Assembly (NCBI RefSeq): GCF_000165425.1
Contig: NW_001798955.1
Location: 434,001-498,000 of the forward strand
From: Paramecium tetraurelia
Taxonomy: Eukaryota > Ciliophora > Oligohymenophorea > Peniculida > Parameciidae
Reading direction: 5' to 3'
Length of the DNA: 64,000 bases
Position numbers and translations under genes: made by a program. Positions 37,656 through 47,879 of this stretch are shown here, one piece after another (positions within the stretch are counted from its first letter, which is position 1; every line of letters starts with the position of its first letter). A model generated the notes under the pieces. The model ran no database searches and was not told where the DNA came from. It saw only the letters and a list, made by a program, of their open reading frames with translations.

Positions 37656-37899
37656 AAATTTTATAATTAATAAAAACTTGATTTAAATACATACAAAATA
37701 TGTAATCAATTATATCAAATATCATTTCAAAAATTAGTAATAAATGAATTTTTAAGAATTATTTATATCCTTCCAATTTTTAATATCTTCTAATCACTAA
37801 AAATGAGTTTTCATTTTGGACTTCCAAAAATAAATAATAAAAATTCAACAGAATTAATGCAATTAAAAACATTAGAATTTATTTTACCTTATCATATAA

Positions 37900-39202
37900 A
37901 TGATTTTTATATTAAATCTGCTATCTACATTGGCTTATGCCCAACGAGTTGCTATAGTCGGATGTGGCATTGGAGGAGCAACATTGTCTTAATTGATACC
38001 AAGTGCTGTTGTATACGAATCATATTATTAATGTGGAGGAAGAATTAATCATGTTTTGATACCTGGGTTGAGTGCCCTTGAATTTGGGGCTACATTCTTT
38101 ATTAAAGAAAATGAATATGTTCTGAAATAAATCGAATAAAGAAATTTAGAATATTACAAGAGAGATCTAGGTAAACTAGCAATTGTAAAAAACAAATAAT
38201 TTGTCTTGCAAAAGGCTGATTCAGATATCATTAACATTCTAAAGATGGTTTATAATTATGGACTCTCGCCTAAAAGAATGAAAGATATTACAGACTAAGT
38301 TTTAGTTAATTTTAAGTCAATCTACACGTTTTTAGAAAGTGGTTAACATTATAACAATCTTAATGAGTTCTTATAGATCATTAAATTGAATGATATTAAA
38401 ATGAACTTTACAGAATATTTGAATGAAAATGGAATTGATCAATAATTTTAAGAAGAATTTGTAGATGCAATTTTATTAGCAATTTACAACTAAAAGGATG
38501 TTAATACTATTGCAGGGTTGATCACTATGGTTGCTGCCTTTAATGATGCATATTCAATCAAAGGAGGAAATAGATAATTAATAGATGAAGAGAAAATAAA
38601 TGTTATACATTCAAAAGTTGACATGATACATCGCTTGTAGAATGGAAAGTATAAAATATTTAATGATGAGTATGATTATGTGGTTGTAGCTACTTTAGTC
38701 AACTTAGACATATCATTTGATAACATTAGAGAAATGAATAATTTTCAATATGTAAAATATTAGAGCACCTATGTCTATGTTGTTGCAGGTAAGATTTCTC
38801 AAAAATATCTTGGCGTTAATCCAGAAGATCTTAATACAATCATTATTCTTGATGATGCTAATCTCACTGAACTCAAATAAGAGTGTGTAAAATGTTTCTA
38901 AGGTTGGAATGTCTATAAGGTACAAGGAAGATCAGAATTATAGTTAGACCAGATCTTTGAAACCCATTAAATAGTATATAAAAAAGTATGGGATGCAGCA
39001 TATCCATAATTTAGTTAAAATTTATTGAAAACAGAATTTGAATATGAAAAGGTATCTATTTTTATTTTAATGTAAGAATTTCTTCTACTTAAATTCAATT
39101 GAAGGGTTAGCCTCATGCATGGAACTTATAATGATTCAAGCCAAAAACATAGCCAATATTATCAAAGAGAGACATAATTTATTAATGCATGAAGATTTAT
39201 GA
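37900..39202 (+). CDS. Prenylcysteine oxidase-like flavoprotein
   Basis: 425 residues, with one 25-nt intron at 39052-39076. The protein opens with a signal peptide (MIFILNLLSTLAYAQ) followed at once by the FAD-binding dinucleotide motif VAIVGCGIGGATLS (GxGxxG) and the acidic end VVYESYYQCGGRI. Later it has YSIKGGNRQLID, like the GGNxxL block of PCYOX1, and the C-terminal EGLASCMELIMIQAKNIA. Prenylcysteine oxidases are lysosomal/secretory thioether oxidases that break down farnesyl- or geranylgeranyl-cysteine from degraded prenylated proteins. An upstream overlapping frame starting at 37803 is a shadow. Confidence in the FAD amine-oxidase-like fold is high and in the PCYOX assignment good. 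Confidence 0.8.
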
Positions 39203-39271
39203 TATATTTAAATTATAATTTAAAAACATAAGATAGTCAAAAAAATTATGCTCTTCAGTTTTTCTCTAAAT

Positions 39272-40607
39272 TCAAAATATTGAACAAGATCTAGAACAAC
39301 AAGAAAGTGAGGAAGGTATTTCCTTCTCTCCTTCTAAAATTGTCTATTTTTATGAATAAGTAGTAGTTTTTGTGGTTTCACCATATTTTTTCGTTATTTA
39401 TTTTTTTCCTTTTCTCTTTTCCATATCTCCACTTTCCATCTCAATCAAATCATCTTCATCATCATCAATTTATATAAATTATTGATCTTATTTCTTTGTA
39501 GTAGAGCTTTGGTAAGACTTTGATTTCTCCTCAAAATCCTCCTATTGATGTTGTTGTTATTAAAAACTGTTCTAATATTATTGTTGTTCTCCTTATTGAG
39601 ATTCTATTTAATCTTCGAAAACTTCTACTTATTGATTCAACAAAGGATTCCCATTTTCTTCCAACACTGTAATTTTCATAAAGCTTGGCTTTTTGTTGAT
39701 TGAACTACCCATTGAATTTATTGATAAGTGAGAGTTCTTCTTCAATAATTTACTTGTTCCAGTATGCGTCTCTCTTTTTAAGATCGGCCTAGAATAAATT
39801 TATAATTTAACCAAAATAACTCTATATTATTTAAATCACCCCCATATTTGATTTCTAACTATTCTTTTGGAATATACTGTAATATTTATTAATATTCTGT
39901 AATAATTTTTATTTTAACCTATAGATCTTTGATTTTTTCTAAAATTCTAATCAACAAAATAAATACCAGTGAATTGTTTGACTATGTCATCTATATCGTC
40001 TGGTCCATTAACTATTAAAATTTTATTTAAGTTCCCATAAAAATGCAATTACAAATACAATAAATCATCTAATTCCAGTACAGGCAAATCAATATCTAAA
40101 TCCAAGATGACTGTCCAATTTTCAACATAATAATCAATTAACAACTATCTTTTAACTGTTTCCAAAAAGTAAGCAATTATTTTTATATCGCAATATTATC
40201 TGATTACAATAACAGGGCGATATTAATTGTCAAAACCGCAAACATATAGATGTCCTTTTCTTAATTAATTAACATTGTCTTGTTTGGAGTATTCCTATAG
40301 AAAATTTAAATGAGATTAGCAATTCTAAAGCACTATTAGTATAAAAATAACATACAATAATTGCTTTTTCAATATTATATTAGGCTGCCATTAACATTTT
40401 CAATAGTATACTTCTTTTTAATTTAATCTGTAAACCATTTTCCTTCATTTTCGTTTTAATCTCTTCAATTAATTATTTCTCATAATCATCATAATCAACA
40501 TTTTCAAATATGTTCCTTTATATAGATGGTCCATTTCCGCTTTTTATGTAAAATTCTTAAATAGCAATTTCTTATACCACTATGTAAGATGGATGTAATT
40601 CCTTCAT
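39272..40607 (-). CDS. SEC14 (CRAL-TRIO) lipid-binding protein with CaaX tail
   Basis: 419 residues; introns at 40325-40355 (31 nt), 39897-39918 (22 nt) and 39789-39811 (23 nt). A helical CRAL-TRIO N part (KRSILLKMLMAAQYNIEKAI) leads into the lipid-binding core: GHLYVCGFDNQYRPVIVI, WTVILDLDIDL, NLNKILIVNG, and PKEQLEIKYGGDL, the classic end of SEC14 domains. The tail is Gln/Ser-rich and acidic and ends CCSRSCSIF, so the last four residues CSIF form a CaaX box with two nearby cysteines suited to palmitoylation: a membrane anchor. The ATG at 40607 is used because an in-frame TGA lies just upstream; see the finding on the preceding open frame. All intron removals restore the SEC14 pattern. Confidence 0.82.
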
Positions 40608-40965
40608 AAATCATTAATATTAATATTTTAAATATTGTGTAATTCCATTAATTATAAAAATATTTCTTAAGAGATTTAGCTTTCCATAATGGAAGAGATC
40701 ATATTTGTTAGCTAATCCCATACTTTAAAATTTAATTGTTTTAATAAAACTATTGTAAAATGCAAAAAATTATATATAATCATTAAACTTTTAGTTAATC
40801 TGTCCTTCAATCTTTTATATTGGAGTGATTTCTCTTAATAAAATCTGTTCTCAAATCTAAACTACTATCTGATTTTTTCAAGTCTCAAAATCTGAACGAA
40901 ACACAAGATGTTAGCCCTGATTGATTAATCAAATAAATTTAAATCTTTTTATTAAAAAATTTATT
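40608..40965. other. Divergent promoter region with in-frame upstream ORF
   Basis: About 360 bp between the divergent SEC14-like and eS30 genes. On the minus strand, ATG at 40721 starts 37 codons (MGLANKYDLFHYGKLNLL and on) ending in TGA directly upstream of and in frame with the SEC14-like start. No GT occurs in it, so it cannot be spliced out. Confidence 0.45.
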
Positions 40966-41263
40966 ATGGGAAAACTTCACGGAACCTTAGCCAAAGCAGG
41001 TAAAGTTAGAAAGCAAACTCCAAAGATTGAAAAATAAGTCAGAAGACACAAAATCCCAAAAGGAAGAGCCTACAAAAGAATCTGCTTCAATAGAAGGTCT
41101 TCACTCTTTATATTCTTTTAGATTCGGATCAGCAGCAGCCTCAACAGGACCATAATAAAAGAGAAAAGGACCAAATTGGCATGCAGGAAGAAAGGACTTA
41201 ATTGAAGAGGAAAGAAAGAAGTAAGTCGAATAAAGAAGACAAAGAAAGAATGTACCAAAATGA
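40966..41263 (+). CDS. RPS30: Ribosomal protein eS30
   Basis: 90 residues in two exons, with a 25-nt intron at 41097-41121 (GTC...TAG). The start MGKLHGTLAKAGKVRKQTPK and then KIPKGRAYKRICFNRRF are unmistakable eS30 (FAU) sequence. Unlike yeast and animal eS30 (about 60 residues), the protein continues for about 45 more residues (from GSAAASTGPQ to RRQRKNVPK), rich in Lys, Arg and Gln. There is no ubiquitin-like FUBI fusion. It is a structural component of the 40S subunit near the decoding site. The extension could be lineage-specific; a different 3' splice choice is the alternative. Confidence 0.9.
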
Positions 41264-41450
41264 TTAATAACATACAGTAGATTATTTACATACAATAAAA
41301 CAATTAAAATTAGCAATCCCTAAGTGATGTAGTAATCTATTGTCTAATCCAGTTTTCTATTGTTCTAAGCTGTCTAAATTTTAATTTATTTTGCTACCAA
41401 TCACTAAATATTAATTATTTAAACGATGTGAGAAAATAAGAATAAAATCA

Positions 41451-41978
41451 TCATTTAGAACTATCTTAACTATTCCTCCTCCAACTTCTCAACGTATCTA
41501 AATTTAATCCTATATTTAAATTTTTTCTTTGAGGCGTAGCTCTTTATGAAAAGATTATCACCTTCTTTGGATAATTATTAAATTATGCATAACGATAATT
41601 TTAAGGGGATTAATAATATTGCTGCTCATTTTGAAGTTCCTCTCTTTGCACTGTGATTGACTTAGCATACCTTCTCGATACATTTTAATTGAAATCAAAG
41701 TTTATAGACTTTTACTCAGTCTTTAAATGACTAATTTGATATTTAATCTCCTTCAATTTGTTTTGCTTATAAAACGGTTATCTATTTGAAGATTAGAACC
41801 TTGTTTCATTAAATACTGCTTAAATTTGTGTCTCTCCAAGAGACTTCTAAGCCTGCTATTTTGCTTTCTTCACTATAGAAGATATTTTCTAATATAAAAT
41901 GGAAGGTTAATTCTATTCTAAACTTTTTTTTTGCTTCAACTGATATAAAAGCTGCATTCTACAATAATTTTCGCACAT
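41451..41978 (-). CDS. Hypothetical Gln/Arg/Lys-rich protein
   Basis: Intron-free, 175 residues from ATG 41978 to TGA 41451. Basic and Gln-rich, with one probable helix near the centre (NKLKEIKYQISHLKTEQK). The C terminus is Arg/Asn/Ser-rich. No known domain or targeting signal. TAA/TAG supply most Gln codons. It is convergent with the eS30 gene, 187 bp away. Confidence 0.55.
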
Positions 41979-42415
41979 AACTTCAAATAATTAATATTCA
42001 CTTAAAAAATTATTAATCTGTAATAATCATATTATTAAATTAAATGCCATTTAAAATTCTATACAACAATATAATATCTAAAAGTCATAACAAAACTTCT
42101 TTATATTATCTAGAACAATTGTAATTTTCGATAACAACTTCTTCGAACGATGTGAAATTTCATTTAATAACATTGTTTAATACTGTAATTTAAAGATCTA
42201 ACCAACATATTTCTATTCTTCAGAAGAGAATGAATGTAATTTAGAGAGACAAATAAAGATGGGGAATGATTTTAAATTATTTTAATAACAATTGGATGAT
42301 GATCGAATTAAGTTGCTTAATTATTCTTTAGGAAATATTATAATTAATTTCATACTTAAGTGAGAATTATATCTTAATTGTTATAAATAGTAGTTAGTTA
42401 AAATTCATAAGGTGA

Positions 42416-42921
42416 TCAAAAATCATTTCCTTGTTTCATAAGCTCTGAAAGTTCTTTTAGTTGTCCAAACATCTGAACATTGGCTTATAAATTTTTGAGG
42501 GCTTTTTCTAAACTGTCATTATTGTTTTCTAGTATGGTCTTGAATAATTATTGAATCCTTTACATTTTTATTTTTTAAGAATTGAACAGACATTTCCCCT
42601 TCTTTATAGACTCTCTTTATTAGCTATCGTAAATCGTGGATCTAAAATTGAAGAATATAATACTTCATTAATCAACTCTTATTGCTTATTTTCTAAATGA
42701 TTTACTTACGATTACAGAACTTGATTCTCATTTCTCAATTTCTAGTTCTCTTATTGTATTGCCTAGGCTTTCTGTTAAAGTTGTTATGGGATTTGATTTA
42801 ATGCTTAAAGCAAATATGATGATGATTGAGACTAAAGTTTCCTTATGAGATTAATTACATTTATAAGTTAGAGATCAGATTACTAATTGGGTGAAGGATT
42901 ACATGATTAAAATGCCAACAT
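42416..42921 (-). CDS. Small coiled-coil protein
   Basis: 152 residues in three exons; introns at 42642-42663 (22 nt) and 42539-42563 (25 nt), both required for the frame. A Ser/Asn/Gln-rich head leads into a continuous coiled coil from about residue 40 (QKAQAIQQENQKLRNENQVL) to the end (LEKALKNLQANVQMFGQLKE). Family unknown. Its size and composition would suit a component of a larger fibrous or ciliary assembly, but nothing identifies one. Confidence 0.6.
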
Positions 42922-43050
42922 ATCAAGAGTTAGATTATATTTTATTAATAATTTGTGAATTATGCTTTTATTTATTTATAAAGGGTTTCTTATACGCAAC
43001 TTTTATTCATTAAATTAATTAAATGATACGCTTTTGAACTTAATCATCTC

Positions 43051-43245
43051 ATGTTAAATAATAATTAAGAGATTACAGAATTCAGAATGTTGATTTTTAC
43101 CTTCGAATCATCCACCTTGATTGTTCTGAATTGGATAGTACATTTTGAATTAACAAAAAATATTCAGATTAAATATGTTAATATAAAATTCATTGAAGTC
43201 GGTCTTTATTTCAAAGATTACCCAAATAAAGATCCAATGAATTGA
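43051..43245 (+). CDS. Possible very small protein (64 aa)
   Basis: A short open frame with ATG at 43051 and TGA at 43243, encoding segments such as KNIQIKYVNIKFIEVGLYFK with an alternating beta-like pattern. It lies in the gap between two minus-strand genes and ends 38 bp before the convergent gene's stop. Chance frames of this length are common here; listed only as a candidate. Confidence 0.22.
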
Positions 43246-43282
43246 TAATTTATACAATATAAAGTTAATTATAATACTGAGA

Positions 43283-43698
43283 TCAACATGGATTGGTATT
43301 GGTCACTAATAATGTAAATCCTTTTTTAGTGGAAACAAATTTTGTATTCTGATTGGTTTTACTGTATCTAAAACTATTGAATGAAGTTTTTCGAGGTACA
43401 AATTAGGGAAGAGCATTTGTCAGACGCTCAACAGATCTTGTGGTCTTAGTATTCGAACCAGATCTAGGTCTATATTACCATATGAATTACCTCATAGAGT
43501 TGGGCTCCGCTGGGTATTAAAACAATGTTGATATGTTTGGATAGTAGGCTGATTAGTAGAGCGTCATTGCTTCATCGTTTATTTCTTCTGAGAATTCCTA
43601 GCAATATAAAAAACAAAAAATACTGTTAAGATCTTATTATTCCTTTGAATGGAGACAACTTACTCTTTTTATTTCTTTTTGGTACTGCAGCAGAACAT
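43283..43698 (-). CDS. Small Ser/Thr/Arg-rich protein with N-terminal cysteine pair
   Basis: 129 residues; an intron at 43598-43623 (26 nt) is needed for the frame, and an optional 21-nt in-frame intron may lie before it. It starts MFCCSTKKK, a Cys pair next to a basic patch that could be lipidated. The rest is polar (RPRSGSNTKTTRSVERLTNA) and probably disordered. No known family. The reading is well supported by continuous coding character over the last 100 residues; the start is less certain because other frames upstream are also open. Confidence 0.5.
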
Positions 43699-44312
43699 TA
43701 ATCAGTGTCTCTTTGAAATATATTAATATTATCAATAAATAATCACTATTTTATTAATAAGAACTACTGTACTTATTTCTGGATGGTGACAGTTTTGGAT
43801 TAAATAATAGTCATTCATAATTTAAAAGACATGAATTGAACTTTCAGTTTATCTATTCACTAGTTGATCAAAGTGTATTTTAAAAAATAAATACGTCTAA
43901 CAAATATTAGTAATAAACATGATCCTTGATTATGTAAGAATTGGTGTAATTCCCATTACTTTAATCCATAAACAAAAATTATTTATGAAGGGAATTTCTA
44001 TATGATAATCATGCAAAATAAATCCAATTATAAATAAATTAGCATTTGGAATTTAGAATTAATTTTGAAATCTCAATTTCAAATGCACTATTTTAATTCT
44101 AAATTACTTAATTATTTATTTGTTATTTTTACAATATTCAATTCTTTTTGAAGTTAAGTGAATGTGAATCTAATCAAAACTGTTTTGTAATATTCATAAA
44201 TTTTAAATCTTTAAGTCTAATGAAAATCAATAGTAAAATTATAAATATTGATGGTCATATTTATATTGAAATAAGAAATAAAGTCTTTAACTTATATAAT
44301 AAATAAAATTAG
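43699..44312. other. Intergenic region
   Basis: About 610 bp of A+T-rich sequence between two minus-strand genes. A 34-codon minus frame near 43970 (MDQSNGNYTNSYII) is too short to call. No repeat or RNA gene recognised. Confidence 0.4.
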
Positions 44313-45381
44313 TCAGCATGTTTATCTTTGAATAAATTGATAATTTATTTAAGACCATAAATTATAGTGAATAAAACAAATAGTAGTACCTCCTCTTTTG
44401 TTTTGACTATCTTATCTATTAATATCAGACATGCAGACATACGGGGTATTTGAATTTAAAGAAATTCCAAATTTTGAATGATCTTTTGTGTATGAAAATT
44501 TATATCCCTGATTATTAAATCAAAATTTACATTTTATAGTCTAGCTAAACTGCTGAGTATTTAGTGAGACGAAGTACAATCAGGAGGCTACAATCCTCCA
44601 CTTCCCCAGGTTTAAACTACTAATCCTACTTTCAACTTAGGTGCAACAACAGCAGAGTAAAAATCCACTAAATTGTTTTAGTTAGTTGAGATCACTTACA
44701 ATGATAAGCCTTATCTTGTCGACACTGTAAGGGAACCACTACTTAATGATGATTTTCTAGTTGTATCTTTTAAACTATATAAATTTGGGTATTTAGTTTT
44801 AAAGTCAGATGGGGAATTTGCCCTAACTGTGATCACTTCGGCTATTATTAGTTACTAAGCGATTCTTTCTATTTCAGAAGTGCTCACGCTGAAACACATG
44901 AAATGTTGGGCATTAGTAAAAGAATTTGTTGGCATCCCTAATATTATCTCACTAGATATTTTTGAATTATATTTTACTCATAATTGGAATCCATAATTGG
45001 GAATTTGGGAGTTGAGTGATTGATTATGAAGGCTTAGCCATTTAAAGAAGCACTCAAGACTCCTTTAGAATGTGCCATATCTGGATAATAATCCTTATCA
45101 AATGGCTAATCATTCCAAATGACATTCATAGTAGTTGTATCCTTAAAGAGAACTTACTACATAGTTATTTAGAGTGGAGAGCTAGCATCATTTAATTTGT
45201 CGTATTGATATTTTAACTCTGCACACTAAGTCGTAGAGTCACAATAATAATATTCCATTCCTGTATATTAATTGACTGAGTCTTTGGGCAATTTGAAGAT
45301 CAACCAATAGTCTACCACTTATCCGTACTGATTCAAACAATTGCTGGCTGTAGCAATGGATAGATAGAACAATAAGAACAT
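44313..45381 (-). CDS. DNASE2: Acid deoxyribonuclease II
   Basis: 339 residues in three exons; introns at 44952-44977 (26 nt) and 44508-44530 (23 nt). A signal peptide (MFLLFYLSIATAS) precedes NCLNQYGQVVDYWLIFKLPK, the DNase II start. Both catalytic histidine motifs are present: INHSTPKFP (HxK, as HSVPKFP in animals) and YTKDHSKFGIS (HxK, DHSKW in animals). Conserved YNDQ-type (IWNDQPF), SKGVL, QTWGSGG, and CMSDINRQDSQNKRGG blocks complete it. DNase II is a lysosomal endonuclease that cuts DNA at acid pH without metal; in a phagotroph it fits digestion of food-vacuole or autophagic DNA. Length equals the family norm. It should be active. Confidence 0.93.
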
Positions 45382-45636
45382 GTTATTATTTATAATATCT
45401 TTCTTTGTTGCCTTTTTATGAATTTAATATAATGATGTCATGAAGCGTAATATATTTAATAAATAATTAGTAATATTAAAATCAAGTATTTTAACCATCT
45501 AAGAATGTGATTAATTCACCATCCTCAATAAGATAATAATATTTTTATTATTTGCTTAAAATATGGAATTCTTCCTATTAATACAATAAAATAAGGAAAT
45601 ATAATTTATTTTTATTGTTTCATTAAAGTTGTTGGA

Positions 45637-46645
45637 ATGAAATAAGGTAAATTTATTTGCTAAATAAGAGTAATTAACTTAGACTTTTTACAGTAAAATA
45701 CCCAATTCCCCTGCATATACAATGGGATCTAGAATAAAAGTTATGCCAAATTTAGATACTCCAGGTCCTGGAAAATACCATCCTATAATTCCGTTTAGAT
45801 CAAGCCCAAAAGCAGTGATGTCAGGCTCAAAAGACTCCTTCTATAAAATAGCCGATTCTCCAGGACCTGGAAGATATAATCAATTATCTTATACCACTCA
45901 TGGATTTAAGTTTCCACAAGAAAAGCGAATAATATTAAATTTCAAAGACTCCCCAAGCCCAGCCAAACACAATCAAGAGGCCAAGCTTTTTGCTCCTGCT
46001 TGTTACATTCCAAAAGTAGAAAGAAAATAAAAAATAAACTATCATGTAACTGGACCTGGAAGTTACAATATCCCTTCGCTTTTACGTTCAGATATAGGTT
46101 TCAAAATACCAAAAGGTTAACGGAAAAATAAAAAAGAAATTTTTCCTGGTCCTGGCGAATACAGTTTTTAGGAAAGCAAAACTAAAGGTATTAAAATTGG
46201 AACCAGTCCAAGAATGGAAAAATCTATGCTCTTAGGACCGGGACCATAAGATTATTCTCCTAGAATTGCAACTGACACTTCACCAAGAGCTGTTTTTGGT
46301 ACGGCATCAAGGGGAAACAGCAAAAAGGAGAAATCTCCTGGCCCAGCTGATTATGAACTACCTCAAAGCAGAAGTGTGAGCGTAAGAATTATAAATATAT
46401 AAGTTTTCATTTCCTAAATAAATTGTGCATTAACACTCAAAACCTTCTACTCCTCTAAGTTATATCAATGATTACACTAGTCTTAGAAAGACCTCTGTTT
46501 CTTTTGGGAAGGCGTAGAAAAGAATTCCAAAAAAAGCTGAAATCATTCCTGTATGAAAAATCAAGTATTTTAGGGTCCTGGATAATATGATATAGAAAGC
46601 TTCTTCAGAAGGAGAATTAAAACAAGAGATGGATCAAATTTTTGA
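45637..46645 (+). CDS. SHIPPO/STPGR-repeat axonemal protein (ODF3-like)
   Basis: 313 residues in four exons; introns at 45647-45668 (22 nt), 46382-46403 (22 nt) and 46551-46573 (23 nt). The protein is a chain of sperm-tail PG-rich repeats: TPGPGKYHP, SPGPGRYNQ, SPSPAKHNQ, GPGSYNIP, FPGPGEYSF, LGPGPQDYSP, SPGPADYELP and IPGPGQYDIE, each followed by a phased xxxF.....PR segment. This family (ODF3/CIMAP, STPG) coats flagellar doublet microtubules, where related repeat proteins are microtubule inner or outer proteins. The first intron follows four codons and joins the start to SPAYTMGSRIKV, typical of the family's N terminus. A role in the ciliary axoneme is likely. Confidence 0.85.
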
Positions 46646-46760
46646 ATTTTACTACCTTTAACTAAGTTTGTTATATTTTCCAAGATTATTTCTCATATAA
46701 TTTATTGGGGAGAATGTAAAATTAATATTTATAATGTACATATATCTCACTACGATTCCC

Positions 46761-46980
46761 TCAGTTATACTTAATAATTCTTAATGAATAAATACTTTGT
46801 GGAAGCCAATCAATTCATAGTTTTCTCTGAAACATCTTCTGCAAACATTCATACCATATTTTCTGATCAAACCTTGTCTAGCAGCGCAAACTCTGCATTC
46901 TTTATTTATATTATTTATAGATAACCTCTTGAATCTTTTCCGTAGGTTCTTGGATGAGTTCTGAATAAATGGTTTGGCAT
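46761..46980 (-). CDS. RPS29: Ribosomal protein uS14 (S29)
   Basis: 55 residues in three exons, with introns at 46900-46925 and 46770-46795 (26 nt each). It reads [19 protein letters not shown], then [20 protein letters not shown], then [16 protein letters not shown], matching eukaryotic uS14 with all four zinc-binding cysteines (CxxC...CxxC). It sits in the head of the 40S subunit. The second intron is located only two codons before the stop. Two introns in a 56-codon gene is intron-dense but each is needed for the frame. Confidence 0.95.
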
Positions 46981-47328
46981 TCTTTCGATATTTTATTTTT
47001 AATTTTAAATATTTATTAAAATCTTCTGAATGAATACAACTATCTAACTAAAGCTTATGTAATAGCAAATAAAATAATCACTCTTTTTCAAAGAAAGCCC
47101 ATTGATTTATATACCATTCAATTAGAATCCAATTAATATATTCAAAGTTCATTTACTTTTAGGTATAATCTTGTCTTCCTCTATACTCATATATTTTATG
47201 ATCACCTATATTTTGAATGAATATACCACCATTATGAAATTTATTCTCCAATTATTTTAGATTAGAATATAGACTAATTATAATATTTAAATAGCATCCA
47301 AATCACAAAAAAATAATAATTTTCAAAA
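46981..47328. other. Region with weak minus-strand coding signal
   Basis: From 47078 to about 47419 a minus-strand frame encodes a stretch resembling the end of a thioredoxin-type domain (GGIFIQNIGDHKIYEYRGRQ) but has TGA codons in frame at 47303-47305 and 47351-47353 and no start nearby. It is either a relic or a chance frame opposite the candidate gene at 47329. No stable call is possible. Confidence 0.25.
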
Positions 47329-47868
47329 ATGGTTTCCCATTATATTTATCTCAAATTTCTGTATTGTCTGAGTTAAATTAATAGAAAGGATTTAACATCT
47401 ACTTAATCTTATAAAACATTAAATTCTAATCTTAAGATTTAATAGATATTTAGATAGTGTGCTTTAAAACCTATTAATTTTGTGATAGAATGGAAGTAAA
47501 TTGAGGCATTGCTATTCGAAAATAAACATATCAATATTGTTATCATGATAATTAGAATGTTCTGAATATGTTATCAGAATAGTATGACAATAAGCTCTAG
47601 ATGATCAAACTAACTTATATAATGTTTTCCTGCTTAAAATATGATTGACTATTATTTTTCATTTTAGATAGGTTTAAATTAAAAAATGAAAGAAGCTTTT
47701 GAAAAAAATAAGTTTTCACATATAGATATAATCTTTAGTTGGTTAGAAAAATAATTTAATAATGGTATGCTTAATAAAATGTTCATTTTTAGAATTATAC
47801 TGGGTATACTACTAATATTAACCTGGTTAGTTTAAAAATTGGGATATATATCAATCAAAATCAATTGA
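47329..47868 (+). CDS. Doubtful multi-exon hypothetical gene
   Basis: The frame from ATG 47329 encodes about 78 residues (with QQIFRQCALKPINFVIEWKQ) before a TGA. Further plus-strand frames with similar character run to 47868, including MKEAFEKNKFSHIDIIFSWL and a hydrophobic helix (IILGILLILTWLV) from ATG 47686. A short intron (17 nt at about 47543) and another longer one would be needed to join them, and neither is typical. It may be one small membrane-protein gene or two short ones. Low confidence. Confidence 0.28.
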
Positions 47869-47879
47869 AACTTATAAAA

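Noticed and set aside
37803-38048. ORF starting 97 bp upstream of the prenylcysteine-oxidase-like gene
   Set aside because: Overlaps it in another frame and lacks any family signature, while the 37900 start gives signal peptide and FAD motif.
44650-44690. 32-nt intron in the DNase II gene
   Set aside because: The frame runs through it and the translated segment matches the family; no intron is needed.
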